Shown piece after piece: positions 8,568-17,430 of a DNA stretch of 64,000 nucleotides. The stretch is taken from positions 124,001 through 188,000 of the forward strand of contig CANTEG010000002.1 of assembly GCA_947652735.1 (NCBI GenBank). Direction: 5' to 3'. A program made the position numbers and the translations under genes. Source of the DNA: an uncultured Lachnospiraceae bacterium. Its GTDB lineage: Bacteria; Bacillota; Clostridia; Lachnospirales; Lachnospiraceae. Position 1 is the first letter of the stretch. Every line of letters starts with the position of its first letter. The notes under the pieces were generated by a model. That model was not told the DNA's origin, did not search any database, and saw nothing but the letters and a program-made list of their open reading frames with translations.

Positions 8568-9404
8568 TTATTGTACAATTTCCTTTTTTAGTTCTAGCAC
8601 CTGTTCGACCGTGAGATCTAAGTGTTTGGAAATTTCTTCTGCCGATAAATCACCCGCTTTGAGCATCTTTATGGCGGCTTGCATTTTTTCAATACCTTGT
8701 TCTAAGCCCTGTTCCAAACCTTCCTCAAAGCCCTGTTCTAACAATTCCTTATAGCGCATTTCCAAAGTCATATAGTCCAGCCTCCATTTCTCATTTTTTC
8801 TCACAGACTTAACTGCTGTTTCCAGTTCTTTCGTAAAGTCATCCGATGCCGCCTGTCCGTCTATGTAATCTAACAACCGTTTCATTTCAGGTGTTACATC
8901 GTCCATCGTTCCCTTGGTGTTTAATATAATTTTTGTTGTCTCGTCACCAAGACCGATTTCATAATCTTGTATGCATCTGTTTTCAAATGTGTATATGTGC
9001 CTGCCCTTGCTGAATAAATCAAAGGTACAGATGAAAATTACAAAGCTTCGTTTTAAGTTTTTGTAGTCTTCTCCCTTTTCCAACACGTTCAGGTCTATCA
9101 TGCCCTGATAGTATCTTGACCGCTTCGGCAGGTTTTTATTTACGGTTACTTGCATTTCTATATTATAAACGGTATTTCTTTCGTCTTCAACATAAACATC
9201 AAGTCTTACACCTTTTGCATTTGCCGTAATGTCAATGGTTTCTTGTGTTTTCGGGTATGTTATGTCTGATATTTTTATGCCGAGTATTGTCTCCAGAAAC
9301 GGCTTGCAGTATTTGGGGGTTCTCATAATAACCCCAAACATAAAATCATCCCTAAATTCCAGTTCTTCAAAGTTTTTAACAGTTATCCTTTTATTTTCGT
9401 CCAT
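8568..9404 (-). CDS. Rpn-family PD-(D/E)XK nuclease / putative transposase
   Basis: The product is 278 residues. It opens with F-R-D-D-F-M-F-G-V-I-M, typical of the PDDEXK_2 (Rpn/YhgA-like) family. The nuclease core appears as R-L-D-V-Y-V-E-D followed by Y-N-I-E-M-Q-V, giving the D...E-x-Q signature. The C-terminus has a charged helix with G-F-E-E-G-L-E-Q-G-L-E-Q-G repeats and a short E-I-S-K-H-L-D-L-T-V-E-Q helix-turn-helix-like end, also typical of the family. Family members are recombination-promoting DNA endonucleases often found in many copies per genome. AAGGGAGGAG supports the start at 9404. It lies alone between copA and the two-component system and could be mobile, but no terminal repeats were seen. 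Confidence 0.8.
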   Translation of the reverse strand: MDENKRITVKNFEELEFRDDFMFGVIMRTPKYCKPFLETILGIKISDITYPKTQETIDITANAKGVRLDVYVEDERNTVYNIEMQVTVNKNLPKRSRYYQGMIDLNVLEKGEDYKNLKRSFVIFICTFDLFSKGRHIYTFENRCIQDYEIGLGDETTKIILNTKGTMDDVTPEMKRLLDYIDGQAASDDFTKELETAVKSVRKNEKWRLDYMTLEMRYKELLEQGFEEGLEQGLEQGIEKMQAAIKMLKAGDLSAEEISKHLDLTVEQVLELKKEIVQ

Positions 9405-10082
9405 ACAATCTCCTCCCTTGTATTTTGAGTATTGTTTCACATCAGGCAGAGAAGATGATTGAACAAGTGTATTTTGTAGGTTCAGCTTTAGCAATATATA
9501 CGACTGCTTTAAGCCTCAATATGGAGTATAGTTCTACCCCTTAAAACACATCGTATGTATTCTTGTTTCACCTTGACAATCTATAAATACACTTTGTTTT
9601 TTTGACATGTTCCTGTGAAACCTGAACTGCAAGTTATGTCCCAAACAGCACCCCGCTGCCTTTTTTGTGAAATAAAGCATCGAAGTTTGTTTGATAACAG
9701 ATTAGTCAAGATTGGCTAAGCCACAAAGTAAAACAGAATACAATGCTCTTAAAATATTGTATTATATGCGTATAAGAAATACAAGCGATTTTTTTGTGAA
9801 ATCCAAATTCGGTATAACATTGAAAGTGTATAAGGTATATGACAGGGAATTAACATGTTTTTCGGTTTAAAAAGGGAACTGAATTTGTCAGAGAATACAG
9901 TGATATTAAAACACTCAAGTGTTATGACAAATAGCGAAAATTACGGAATCAAATTGACATACATAAATACTATGGGTATATTGTAAATAGATGCTGGAAA
10001 TTTTTATTGGCAACACAAGAATAGGAACATAGGTTGACAAAAAATATGACTGGCAACACAGGGACACAAAGGAGCTTGCAAA
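9405..10082. other. 678-base divergent intergenic region
   Basis: No open reading frame with a ribosome binding site is visible. The region carries the promoter of the response regulator (separate entry) and presumably that of the Rpn gene on the other strand. Just before the response regulator, two copies of GGCAACACA (near 10010 and 10052) form a direct repeat that might be an operator. The rest, roughly 9530-9940, is AT-rich with nothing I recognise. Confidence 0.5.
9954..9982 (+). promoter_or_regulatory. SigmaA-type promoter of the response-regulator gene
   Basis: TTGACA at 9954-9959 and TATATT at 9977-9982 are separated by exactly 17 bases, about 100 bases before the response-regulator start. 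Confidence 0.7.
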
Positions 10083-10772
10083 ATGAACTCGATATTGATT
10101 ATTGAAGATGATGAGTCTTTGGCACTTGGGCTTTGTCGGGCACTGGGGTCTGGGGAAGTGGAGATACGAAGCTGTAATTGTGTGAAAAAGGCGATGCAAA
10201 AATTAAAAACAGGGAAATATGACCTTATTATTTTAGACGTCAACCTGCCTGATGGTGACGGATTTGCATTGTTGGAGTATATAAAGAAAGAGTACGATAG
10301 TGCTGTTATTATGCTGACAGCCAATGATTTGGAGTCGGATGTGGTTGCAGGTTTGGAGCATGGAGCGGACGATTATGTCACAAAGCCGTTTAGTCTGGCT
10401 GTTTTAAGGGCACGGGTTAACACACAGCTTCGAAGAAAAGAACAAGACAATGAGAGCAGGTTGAAAAGCGAAAGGCTTATTATAGATGACTATATTTTTG
10501 ACTTTAATAGAATGGAATTTTATTTTAAGGGTGAGACGGTAGAACTTTCGAAAACTGAGCAGAAGCTGTTAAAGCTTTTAACGGCAAATATTGGGATTAC
10601 GCTGACGCGTGAAATTCTGGTAGACAGAATATGGTCAGACGGGGCAGAGTATGTTGAGGAAAATGCTTTATCCGTTACGGTTAAAAGGTTGCGGGATAAG
10701 CTGTCTGCCCATGACTATATTAAGACAGTATATGGAGTTGGATACTTATGGGAAGCACATGGCAGGCAGTGA
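10083..10772 (+). CDS. OmpR-family response regulator
   Basis: This 229-residue DNA-binding response regulator has a receiver domain with the acidic pair I-I-E-D-D near residue 7, the phosphoacceptor in L-D-V-N-L-P-D (about residue 51) and the lysine in Y-V-T-K-P-F near residue 100. A winged-helix OmpR/PhoB DNA-binding domain follows (L-S-K-T-E-Q-K-L-L-K-L-L, then A-L-S-V-T-V-K-R-L-R-D-K and the terminal T-V-Y-G-V-G-Y-L-W). Its end overlaps the histidine kinase gene by 25 bases, so the two are translationally coupled. The ABC exporter just downstream is the likely target, as in Bce/Vra-type systems. Confidence 0.93.
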   Translation: MNSILIIEDDESLALGLCRALGSGEVEIRSCNCVKKAMQKLKTGKYDLIILDVNLPDGDGFALLEYIKKEYDSAVIMLTANDLESDVVAGLEHGADDYVTKPFSLAVLRARVNTQLRRKEQDNESRLKSERLIIDDYIFDFNRMEFYFKGETVELSKTEQKLLKLLTANIGITLTREILVDRIWSDGAEYVEENALSVTVKRLRDKLSAHDYIKTVYGVGYLWEAHGRQ

Positions 10773-11659
10773 CGATTGTTTTAGGAGTAGTAGCAATTGC
10801 AGCGGTAACTGTTGCAATCTACGAGCACCAAAAGACAAGAAAAATACTAAACAGAATTGATGCAATGATTACACATGCGATAGACGGAGATTTCATGGAA
10901 CGTACAATTGATGAAAGCCTGTTATCGGAGGTGGAATTTAAGATGTCAAAATATTTGGGGAATTCCGAGCACGCCGCAAAGAGCATTGTGGAGGAAAAGA
11001 AAACCTTAACGGAACTTATTTCAGACATTTCCCATCAGACAAAAACACCGTTGGCAAATATAAGGCTTTATGCGGAACTATTGCGGGAACAGGATTTGTC
11101 GGAGGAGGACAGGGACAATGTGGAGCGTTTATACAACCAGACGGAAAAACTGGATTTCCTAATTAAAAGTCTTATAAAAATGTCACGTCTTGAGACAGGC
11201 ATATTAAAGTTAAAACCAACAACACATTCCGTAAAAACGATGCTGTGCAAAATCAGGGATCAGTACATCGGACCTGCACAGGGTAAAAATTTGGAATTTC
11301 ATGTTGATGTTGTTGACGAATATGCAGTTTTCGATGAAAGGTGGACAACGGAGGCAATTGGAAATATTGTGGACAATGCCATAAAATATACAGATGACGG
11401 TATGGTTTCCGTGGCGGTTGACTGCTACGAAATGTTCCTTTGTATTAAGGTTTCGGACAGCGGCAGGGGTATCCGTGAGGATGAGCACGGAAAAATATTT
11501 CAGCGGTTTGAGCGTTCTGTATCGTGGGCAGACTCAGATGGGGTTGGTATTGGACTATATCTTGCAAGAGAAATTTTGCAACAGGAAAATGGATATATAA
11601 AGCTTAACTCCGAATTGGGCAAGGGGTCTGTTTTTTATGTGTATCTTCCTATGGCATAA
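10748..11659 (+). CDS. Sensor histidine kinase, single membrane helix
   Basis: The kinase is 303 residues. One N-terminal membrane helix (about residues 4-22) is followed by a short HAMP-like linker, then the HisKA dimerisation helix with the phosphorylated His in I-S-H-Q-T-K-T-P-L. The ATPase domain has N box E-A-I-G-N-I-V-D-N-A-I-K-Y-T, G1 box D-S-G-R-G-I and G2 box G-V-G-I-G-L-Y-L-A. There is no room for an extracellular sensing domain. As with BceS-type kinases, the stimulus probably comes from a partner, most plausibly the neighbouring ABC permease. The substrate of the system is unknown. Confidence 0.92.
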   Translation: MGSTWQAVTIVLGVVAIAAVTVAIYEHQKTRKILNRIDAMITHAIDGDFMERTIDESLLSEVEFKMSKYLGNSEHAAKSIVEEKKTLTELISDISHQTKTPLANIRLYAELLREQDLSEEDRDNVERLYNQTEKLDFLIKSLIKMSRLETGILKLKPTTHSVKTMLCKIRDQYIGPAQGKNLEFHVDVVDEYAVFDERWTTEAIGNIVDNAIKYTDDGMVSVAVDCYEMFLCIKVSDSGRGIREDEHGKIFQRFERSVSWADSDGVGIGLYLAREILQQENGYIKLNSELGKGSVFYVYLPMA

Positions 11660-11722
11660 ATCTTTCAAAACTGACACAATTGTTTTTTGAACCGAAAGAA
11701 TTTGGAAAGAATGATTCCTTAT

Positions 11723-11763
11723 AATCTGTATCATAGTAACAAAATGATGCAGATTTTTGTTTT
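11723..11763 (+). terminator. Terminator after histidine kinase
   Basis: An 11-bp stem with one G-U pair (11723-11733 with 11745-11755) is followed by TTTGTTTT. It would separate transcription of the kinase genes from the ABC genes. Confidence 0.7.
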
Positions 11764-11843
11764 ATAGTATATTGCACAACTACATTTTAAAAATAAGGCA
11801 TTTCGCAATTGTCTATTCGTGCTTTATGTTAGGAGGAATGAAA

Positions 11844-12506
11844 ATGGTTGTATTAGAAACAAAAAATTTAAAGAAAATTTATGGAAAAGGTGAAAATGAG
11901 GTACACGCTTTGGCGGGAATTGATATCAGCATCAATAAGGGCGAATTTGTTACGATTGTAGGGACATCGGGAAGTGGAAAGACAACGCTCCTTCATATGC
12001 TGGGTGGCTTGGATTACCCTACGGATGGAAAGGTTTTTGTGGATGGCAGGGACATTTTTGCATTAAAGGATGAGGAGCTTACTATTTTCAGAAGAAGAAA
12101 AATAGGCTTTGTCTTTCAGAGCTTTAATTTAATTCCCAGCTTGTCTGTATATGAAAATATTGTGCTGCCAATTCATTTGGACGGTAACAAGCCTGACACA
12201 GAATATGTGAATCATGTCATTGAAATTCTGAAGCTGGAGGAAAAAATAAAAAATATGCCAAACCAATTGTCGGGAGGACAGCAACAGCGTGTTGCGATTG
12301 CGCGGGCGCTTGCGACAAAACCGTCCATTGTTTTGGCAGATGAGCCGACGGGAAATTTGGACAGCCGAACCTCGCAGGATGTAATTGGACTGTTAAAGGT
12401 AACAAGTGAGCGGTTTTCACAGACAATCGTAATGATAACCCATAACGAAGAAATTGCACAGATAGGAAACCGAACCTTGAGAATCGAGGATGGAAAATTA
12501 GTTTGA
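11844..12506 (+). CDS. ABC transporter ATP-binding protein, MacB/Bce type
   Basis: This is a 220-residue ATPase of the family that powers MacB/LolCDE/BceAB exporters. It has Walker A G-T-S-G-S-G-K-T-T, the Q loop in F-V-F-Q-S-F-N-L-I-P, the signature L-S-G-G-Q-Q-Q-R-V-A-I-A-R-A and Walker B I-V-L-A-D-E-P-T-G-N-L-D. I place the start at ATG 11844 because AGGAGG lies 7 bases before it; the ATG at 11838 is only one base from the Shine-Dalgarno and the earlier ATG at 11757 has none. The permease follows after 28 bases. Drug or peptide detoxification is likely from the neighbouring two-component genes. Confidence 0.92.
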   Translation: MVVLETKNLKKIYGKGENEVHALAGIDISINKGEFVTIVGTSGSGKTTLLHMLGGLDYPTDGKVFVDGRDIFALKDEELTIFRRRKIGFVFQSFNLIPSLSVYENIVLPIHLDGNKPDTEYVNHVIEILKLEEKIKNMPNQLSGGQQQRVAIARALATKPSIVLADEPTGNLDSRTSQDVIGLLKVTSERFSQTIVMITHNEEIAQIGNRTLRIEDGKLV

Positions 12507-12534
12507 AATACGGGATACAGCGGAGGTGAAAACA

Positions 12535-15105
12535 ATGAAGGTAGCAAATAAAAAATGTATTCGCCGACTGGCAGTCAGTAATATGAAATCTGCAAGGACA
12601 AGAAATATTGTCTGCGTTATGGCGATTATACTGACATCAATTTTATTTACATCAATATTTACAATTTCCATGAGTGTGATTGACGGCTATCAGGAGGCGG
12701 GCTTTCACAGGGTTGGCACATATGCACACGGCGGATTTACAAGATTAAATAAAGAACAATATGAAACACTGTCAAAGGATGACAGACTAAAGGAAATAGG
12801 AACAAGAATCCTTGTGGGAACTGCGGAGGATGCTCCCTTTAACAAATGCAATGTTGAGGTCAGCTATTGTGATGCAAATTTTGCAAAATACACGTATATA
12901 ACACCAAAGTACGGTACACTGCCAAAAGAGGGAACAAATGAAGCTGCAACCGATACGAGGCTGCTTGCACTTTTGGGAGTGGAGCCTGTCATAGGCAATG
13001 AATTTACGGTTTCATACAGCGTAAATAACATTCCTGTAACAAAAACTTATGTCCTGTCAGGATACTGGGAGGCAGACAATCTTGCTCCCGCAAACCACAT
13101 TTTAATTCCCAAAAGTGAGGCGGAGGCTGTTTGCAGCATAACCGAGACAAATGTACTGCTTGGGATGTATGCAGGTGCTTATGACCTTTATTTTATGGTA
13201 GACAATGTAAGAAAGCTGGATGAAATCGAGCTTGATATTTTGCAGGATAATGGATACCAAAATGACACGAGAGGCAGGGAGGACTACATTTCACGGGAAG
13301 TAAACAATGGCTATGCCGCCAGAAAAATCAATTCTGCTGATATGGAGATGCTGCTTATGATTGCGGCTATCGTAGTGCTTGTCATTATAGTGGGATATCT
13401 TGTCATTAACAATATATTTTGCATTTCAATTTCGAATGATATTCAACGGTACGGTCTGTTAAAGACGATTGGAACAACATCGAAGCAAATAAAAAGGATT
13501 GTTCGCATTGAAGCATTACTACTGGCGGTAATCGGCATTCCGATTGGTTTGCTTGCAGGCTATGTGATTGGGGCAGGTCTTTCACCGATGCTGTCAAAGC
13601 AGATGTCAGGCATAAGTGTATTGGTTTCTGTCAGCCCCTGGATTTTTGTTTTCGCAACGGTTTTTTCTCTTGTTACAGTATTTATTTCGGGAATGAAGCC
13701 TGCAAGAATTGCGGCAAAAAGTGCTCCTGTTGCCGCTGTCCGCTATGCGGAAAATGGCGTAAAAAATGTAAAGAGGAATAAAATTAGAACAGGAAAGGTT
13801 ATCCTGTCATTACTCCTTGCGGTCTTGATTTTCAACGGGGTATGTAATTTTGTAAATGGATTTGACACGGAGAAGTATTTGAGGGATGTGCGGTTTGACT
13901 ATATAATTGCAAACTATAATTATTTTTTGACCAACGGACACCTGTATTCTGAAAACAATAATGTTACGGAGGAATGCATTTCCGACATCGAAGCTACGGG
14001 TATGGTAGCCGATGGCGGACGGACATACGGAATTGGCACGGGGAATTACATTTACGAATATGTGCCGAAAGATGCCTTTTTGCAGAGCATTTCCACAGAT
14101 ACAGCTCAGGAAGAAATATTGGAAAATACAGACGAGATAAATGGCATGTATGAATCATGGGTGAATTTATATGGCATGGATGATTATTGTATAGGAAAGC
14201 TGGATTGTCTGGATGGGGATTTGTCACTGTTAAAACAAGAGGGCAATATTGCCGTAGCATACAAAGTTGATGAACTGGGAAACGTAGAGGAAACATGGGC
14301 GAAGCCTGGAGATACAGTTACATTGCGTTATATATATGAGTATGAATGGTATAATCCTGAGACGGGCGAACGATATGACGAAGCGGACCTAGAGACATTG
14401 CCTGAGGAAGTGACATGTGAGTTTCGGAAAGTGAAATATGAGGATGTAACATATCATGTTTGTGCGGCTGTCAGTGTATCTGATAAAATGAGCTACCGCT
14501 ACCAAACTTTTGACGAATTTATACTGCCGTCTGAGGAATTGCTTGCAAGATATCCGAATGCAAGCGTGATGTATTATGCTTACGATGTTGATGACAGTCA
14601 TACTTCTGATATGGAAGATTATATTAGTGCATACACGGAAAATACGGATTACGGATATGAGAGCAAGCAGACCTACGTTAAGGGGTTGGATTCATACAGA
14701 AAAATGTTTATGGTCTTTGGCGGTGCACTTAGCGGTGTTATAGCGCTGATTGGTGTGGTGAACTTTATCAATGTTATGATTACAAGTGTATATGCCAGAA
14801 ACAAAGAGCTTGCAATGCTGCAGGCGGTAGGAATGACAGGAAAGCAGTTAAAGAAAATGCTGATTACAGAGGGAATGACATATGTGGGAAGTGCCATTGC
14901 CATTGGATTGGTTCTTTCTATCTGCACAGGGGGTTCAATCAAAAATGCGGTGAGAAATATGTTTTATTTCATCGTGTACAAGAATACGGTTCTACCGATT
15001 TTATGTATTACACCGATTTTCGTTATAATAGGCATCTTAGTGCCGATAGCAGCTTACCATGTAGTGACAAAAAAGTCAGTTGTGGAACGGCTGAGGCAAG
15101 AGTAA
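12535..15105 (+). CDS. ABC transporter permease with two FtsX domains
   Basis: The 856-residue permease has an N-terminal membrane helix (V-M-A-I-I-L-T-S-I-L-F-T-S-I-F) and a large extracellular domain. A first FtsX-type triplet of helices follows (about residues 265-400; G-L-L-K-T-I-G-T-T-S-K-Q-I). A further helix, a second large extracellular domain (about 440-720) and a closing FtsX triplet come next (E-L-A-M-L-Q-A-V-G-M-T-G-K-Q-L). Two FtsX repeats with big ectodomains are usual for clostridial antimicrobial-peptide or lipoprotein-type exporters. GGAGG 8 bases before ATG 12535 fixes the start; the in-frame GTG at 12526 overlaps that site. It pairs with the ATPase upstream. Cargo cannot be told from sequence. 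Confidence 0.9.
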   Translation: MKVANKKCIRRLAVSNMKSARTRNIVCVMAIILTSILFTSIFTISMSVIDGYQEAGFHRVGTYAHGGFTRLNKEQYETLSKDDRLKEIGTRILVGTAEDAPFNKCNVEVSYCDANFAKYTYITPKYGTLPKEGTNEAATDTRLLALLGVEPVIGNEFTVSYSVNNIPVTKTYVLSGYWEADNLAPANHILIPKSEAEAVCSITETNVLLGMYAGAYDLYFMVDNVRKLDEIELDILQDNGYQNDTRGREDYISREVNNGYAARKINSADMEMLLMIAAIVVLVIIVGYLVINNIFCISISNDIQRYGLLKTIGTTSKQIKRIVRIEALLLAVIGIPIGLLAGYVIGAGLSPMLSKQMSGISVLVSVSPWIFVFATVFSLVTVFISGMKPARIAAKSAPVAAVRYAENGVKNVKRNKIRTGKVILSLLLAVLIFNGVCNFVNGFDTEKYLRDVRFDYIIANYNYFLTNGHLYSENNNVTEECISDIEATGMVADGGRTYGIGTGNYIYEYVPKDAFLQSISTDTAQEEILENTDEINGMYESWVNLYGMDDYCIGKLDCLDGDLSLLKQEGNIAVAYKVDELGNVEETWAKPGDTVTLRYIYEYEWYNPETGERYDEADLETLPEEVTCEFRKVKYEDVTYHVCAAVSVSDKMSYRYQTFDEFILPSEELLARYPNASVMYYAYDVDDSHTSDMEDYISAYTENTDYGYESKQTYVKGLDSYRKMFMVFGGALSGVIALIGVVNFINVMITSVYARNKELAMLQAVGMTGKQLKKMLITEGMTYVGSAIAIGLVLSICTGGSIKNAVRNMFYFIVYKNTVLPILCITPIFVIIGILVPIAAYHVVTKKSVVERLRQE

Positions 15106-15299
15106 TCGGGCATTCCCTATCCAACCATTCAGCATACATTGTATTGACGTTTTTTTAATCTTTAAAAGTATTGCCAAATCATATATACTGAAAATAAGGT
15201 TTTATATTTCAGGTGTGTTATTATTTCCATGAAATACGAAAGCCAATTATCTTAAAGAGTAAAGGCAGAAAATAAGCTGTAGCGGAAGGGAGACAGGGG

Positions 15300-17339
15300 A
15301 TGCTAGCAAGAAAAAACAAGAAAATTATTTATATCATTGTCAGTATTTGTATGTTGGCATATACTGGTGTGCTGGCTATGTGCCGTATGGATGTAAGAGC
15401 GGCAGAGCAGACTACACCTGATGGGTATCAATATCAGGATTTGGAGGATGGAACGGTAGAAATTACCAGGTACACAGGAAGTGAAGCAGTGCTTGTCATT
15501 CCGGGCGAAATAGAAGGAAAACAAGTAACAAGCATAGGAGAGAAAGCATTTTATCAATGTCGGGGCTTGGTAAGTGTAGAAATCCCATCGGGTGTAACGC
15601 GTATAGAGGGGTACGCATTTTGGGGATGCAGCAACTTGAGAAATATAAAAATTCCATCAACTGTAACGAGCATAGAGTCTTATACATTTTATTGCTGTAG
15701 AAGCTTGCCAAGCATAGAAATCCCATCGAGCGTGACGCATATAGATTTTAGTGCATTTCATGATTGCGGCAGCCTTACAAATATAAAGGTGGATGAAAAT
15801 TCATTAAAGTATAGCAGCGAAGATGGAGTGCTGTACAACAAAGATAAGACAGAATTAATTGGTTGTCCTGGTGGAAAAACAAGTGTGGTCGTTCCATCAA
15901 GTGTAACAAGTATAGGGGACTATGCATGTTATGGCTGTGGAAACCTGACAAGCATAGAACTTCCAGTGGGTGTGACAAGTATAGGAAATTCGGCATTTTA
16001 TTGGTGTGACAAACTGACAGATATAGAGCTTCCCTCAACTGTGGAGAAAATAGATTCGCACGCATTTTATCGTTGCAGCAGTCTGACAAGCATAGAAATC
16101 CCAGCCAGTGTGACAAGCATATGGATTATGGTATTTGCAGACTGTAGCAGTCTGCAAAGTATAAATGTTGACAGTGCTTCATCAAAGTATAGCAGTGAGG
16201 ATGGAATACTGTATAACAAAGACAAGACAGAGCTAATCGCATGCCCCGGTGGAAAAACAAGTGTAGTAATTCCTACAGGTGTAACGAGTATAGAGGATTT
16301 GGCATTTTCAAACTGTAGCAATTTGACCGACATAGACATTTCATCAACTGTAACAAAGATAGGATGGAATGCATTTTCCGAATGCAAAAACCTGACAAGT
16401 GTAAAAATTCCATCAAGTGTAACATCAATAGGGAAAGGCGCATTTTCCGAATGCAAAAACCTGACAAGCATAGAAATTCCATCGAGTGTGACAAGTATAG
16501 GAGCGGATGCTTTTTCTGACTGTAGCACTGAGCTTACAATACATGGAGAGAAGGGCTCCTATGCAGAGCAGTATGCGAAAAACGTGGGGATAAAGGTAAA
16601 TGTTGGAACCGAGACACCGCCTGTTGCTGCACCTAAGATTGGTGAGCAATTTAAGGATGCCAAATCAAAGGGACAATACAAGATTACTGGAAAGTCAACG
16701 GTTTCCTATATAAAGACAACGGCGGTCTCCGGCAGGGTAACCATACCTGCAACCGTTACATATAAAGGAAAGACCTTTAAGGTAACAGCTATATATAAGG
16801 GAGCATTTAAGAACAAGACAGGCATTACCGCTGTAACCTTTGGCAGAAACATTACGGCTGTGGGCAGTGAAGCATTCAGCGGATGCAAAAAGCTTAAAAC
16901 GGTAACGCTCAACAAAAACCTGACAAAGCTGGGAGACAAGGCGTTTTATAACTGTAAATCACTCACGGAAATAAAGGTGGGAAGTAACGTAAAAACAATA
17001 GGCAAATCAGCGTTTGCAGGTTGTACAAGCTTAAAAAAGGTAACGCTTGGAACGGGTCTTGCCACAATTGGAAATGGTGCATTTAGCAAGTGTACTGCAC
17101 TGACAGCTATTACAATACCGAAAAATGTAAAGAAGATAGGCAAGCAGACGTTTTATGGTTGTAAAAAGTTAAAGAACATAACAATCAAGACAAAAAAGCT
17201 GACCAAGTCAACAGTTGGTTCCAATGCATTTAAGGGAATATATTCCAGGGCAACAATTGACGTGCCGAACAGTAAAAAGGCAGCATACAAGAAGCTTTTA
17301 ACGAGCAGGGGTGCGGGAAAGAACGTGAAATATAAATAA
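15300..17339 (+). CDS. BspA-type leucine-rich-repeat surface protein
   Basis: This 679-residue protein has a signal sequence (basic start, hydrophobic core to about residue 28, V-R-A-A-E-Q cleavage region). It carries roughly 17 LRR_5 repeats of about 23 residues with the pattern I-P-S-S-V-T-S-I-G-x2-A-F-x2-C-x2-L. A block of about 126 residues is present twice (K-Y-S-S-E-D-G-x-L-Y-N-K-D-K-T-E-L-I at codons starting 15807 and 16185). The C-terminal part from about residue 445 is a separate module ending G-A-G-K-N-V-K-Y-K. It is nearly the same as the end of the protein coded at 59763-62891. There is no LPXTG motif. Such proteins usually mediate adhesion or host and polysaccharide contact. Confidence 0.9.
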   Translation: MLARKNKKIIYIIVSICMLAYTGVLAMCRMDVRAAEQTTPDGYQYQDLEDGTVEITRYTGSEAVLVIPGEIEGKQVTSIGEKAFYQCRGLVSVEIPSGVTRIEGYAFWGCSNLRNIKIPSTVTSIESYTFYCCRSLPSIEIPSSVTHIDFSAFHDCGSLTNIKVDENSLKYSSEDGVLYNKDKTELIGCPGGKTSVVVPSSVTSIGDYACYGCGNLTSIELPVGVTSIGNSAFYWCDKLTDIELPSTVEKIDSHAFYRCSSLTSIEIPASVTSIWIMVFADCSSLQSINVDSASSKYSSEDGILYNKDKTELIACPGGKTSVVIPTGVTSIEDLAFSNCSNLTDIDISSTVTKIGWNAFSECKNLTSVKIPSSVTSIGKGAFSECKNLTSIEIPSSVTSIGADAFSDCSTELTIHGEKGSYAEQYAKNVGIKVNVGTETPPVAAPKIGEQFKDAKSKGQYKITGKSTVSYIKTTAVSGRVTIPATVTYKGKTFKVTAIYKGAFKNKTGITAVTFGRNITAVGSEAFSGCKKLKTVTLNKNLTKLGDKAFYNCKSLTEIKVGSNVKTIGKSAFAGCTSLKKVTLGTGLATIGNGAFSKCTALTAITIPKNVKKIGKQTFYGCKKLKNITIKTKKLTKSTVGSNAFKGIYSRATIDVPNSKKAAYKKLLTSRGAGKNVKYK

Positions 17340-17369
17340 GCATATTAGGTTATGCGTCTAATATCATCA

Positions 17370-17415
17370 AAAAAAGCAGGTAGTTACAAAATAAAATGTA
17401 ATTACCTGCTTTTTT
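17370..17415. terminator. Bidirectional terminator between LRR gene and corA
   Basis: A long stem (about 17370-17387 with 17398-17414, containing GCAGGTAGTTAC and GTAATTACCTGC) is flanked by A and T runs on both sides, so it can end transcription from both convergent genes. Confidence 0.9.
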
Positions 17416-17430
17416 AATATTAAAAACACC

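Noticed and set aside
16067..16528. Long minus-strand frames across the LRR gene
   Set aside because: Periodic repeat sequence keeps the opposite strand open; no ribosome binding site.
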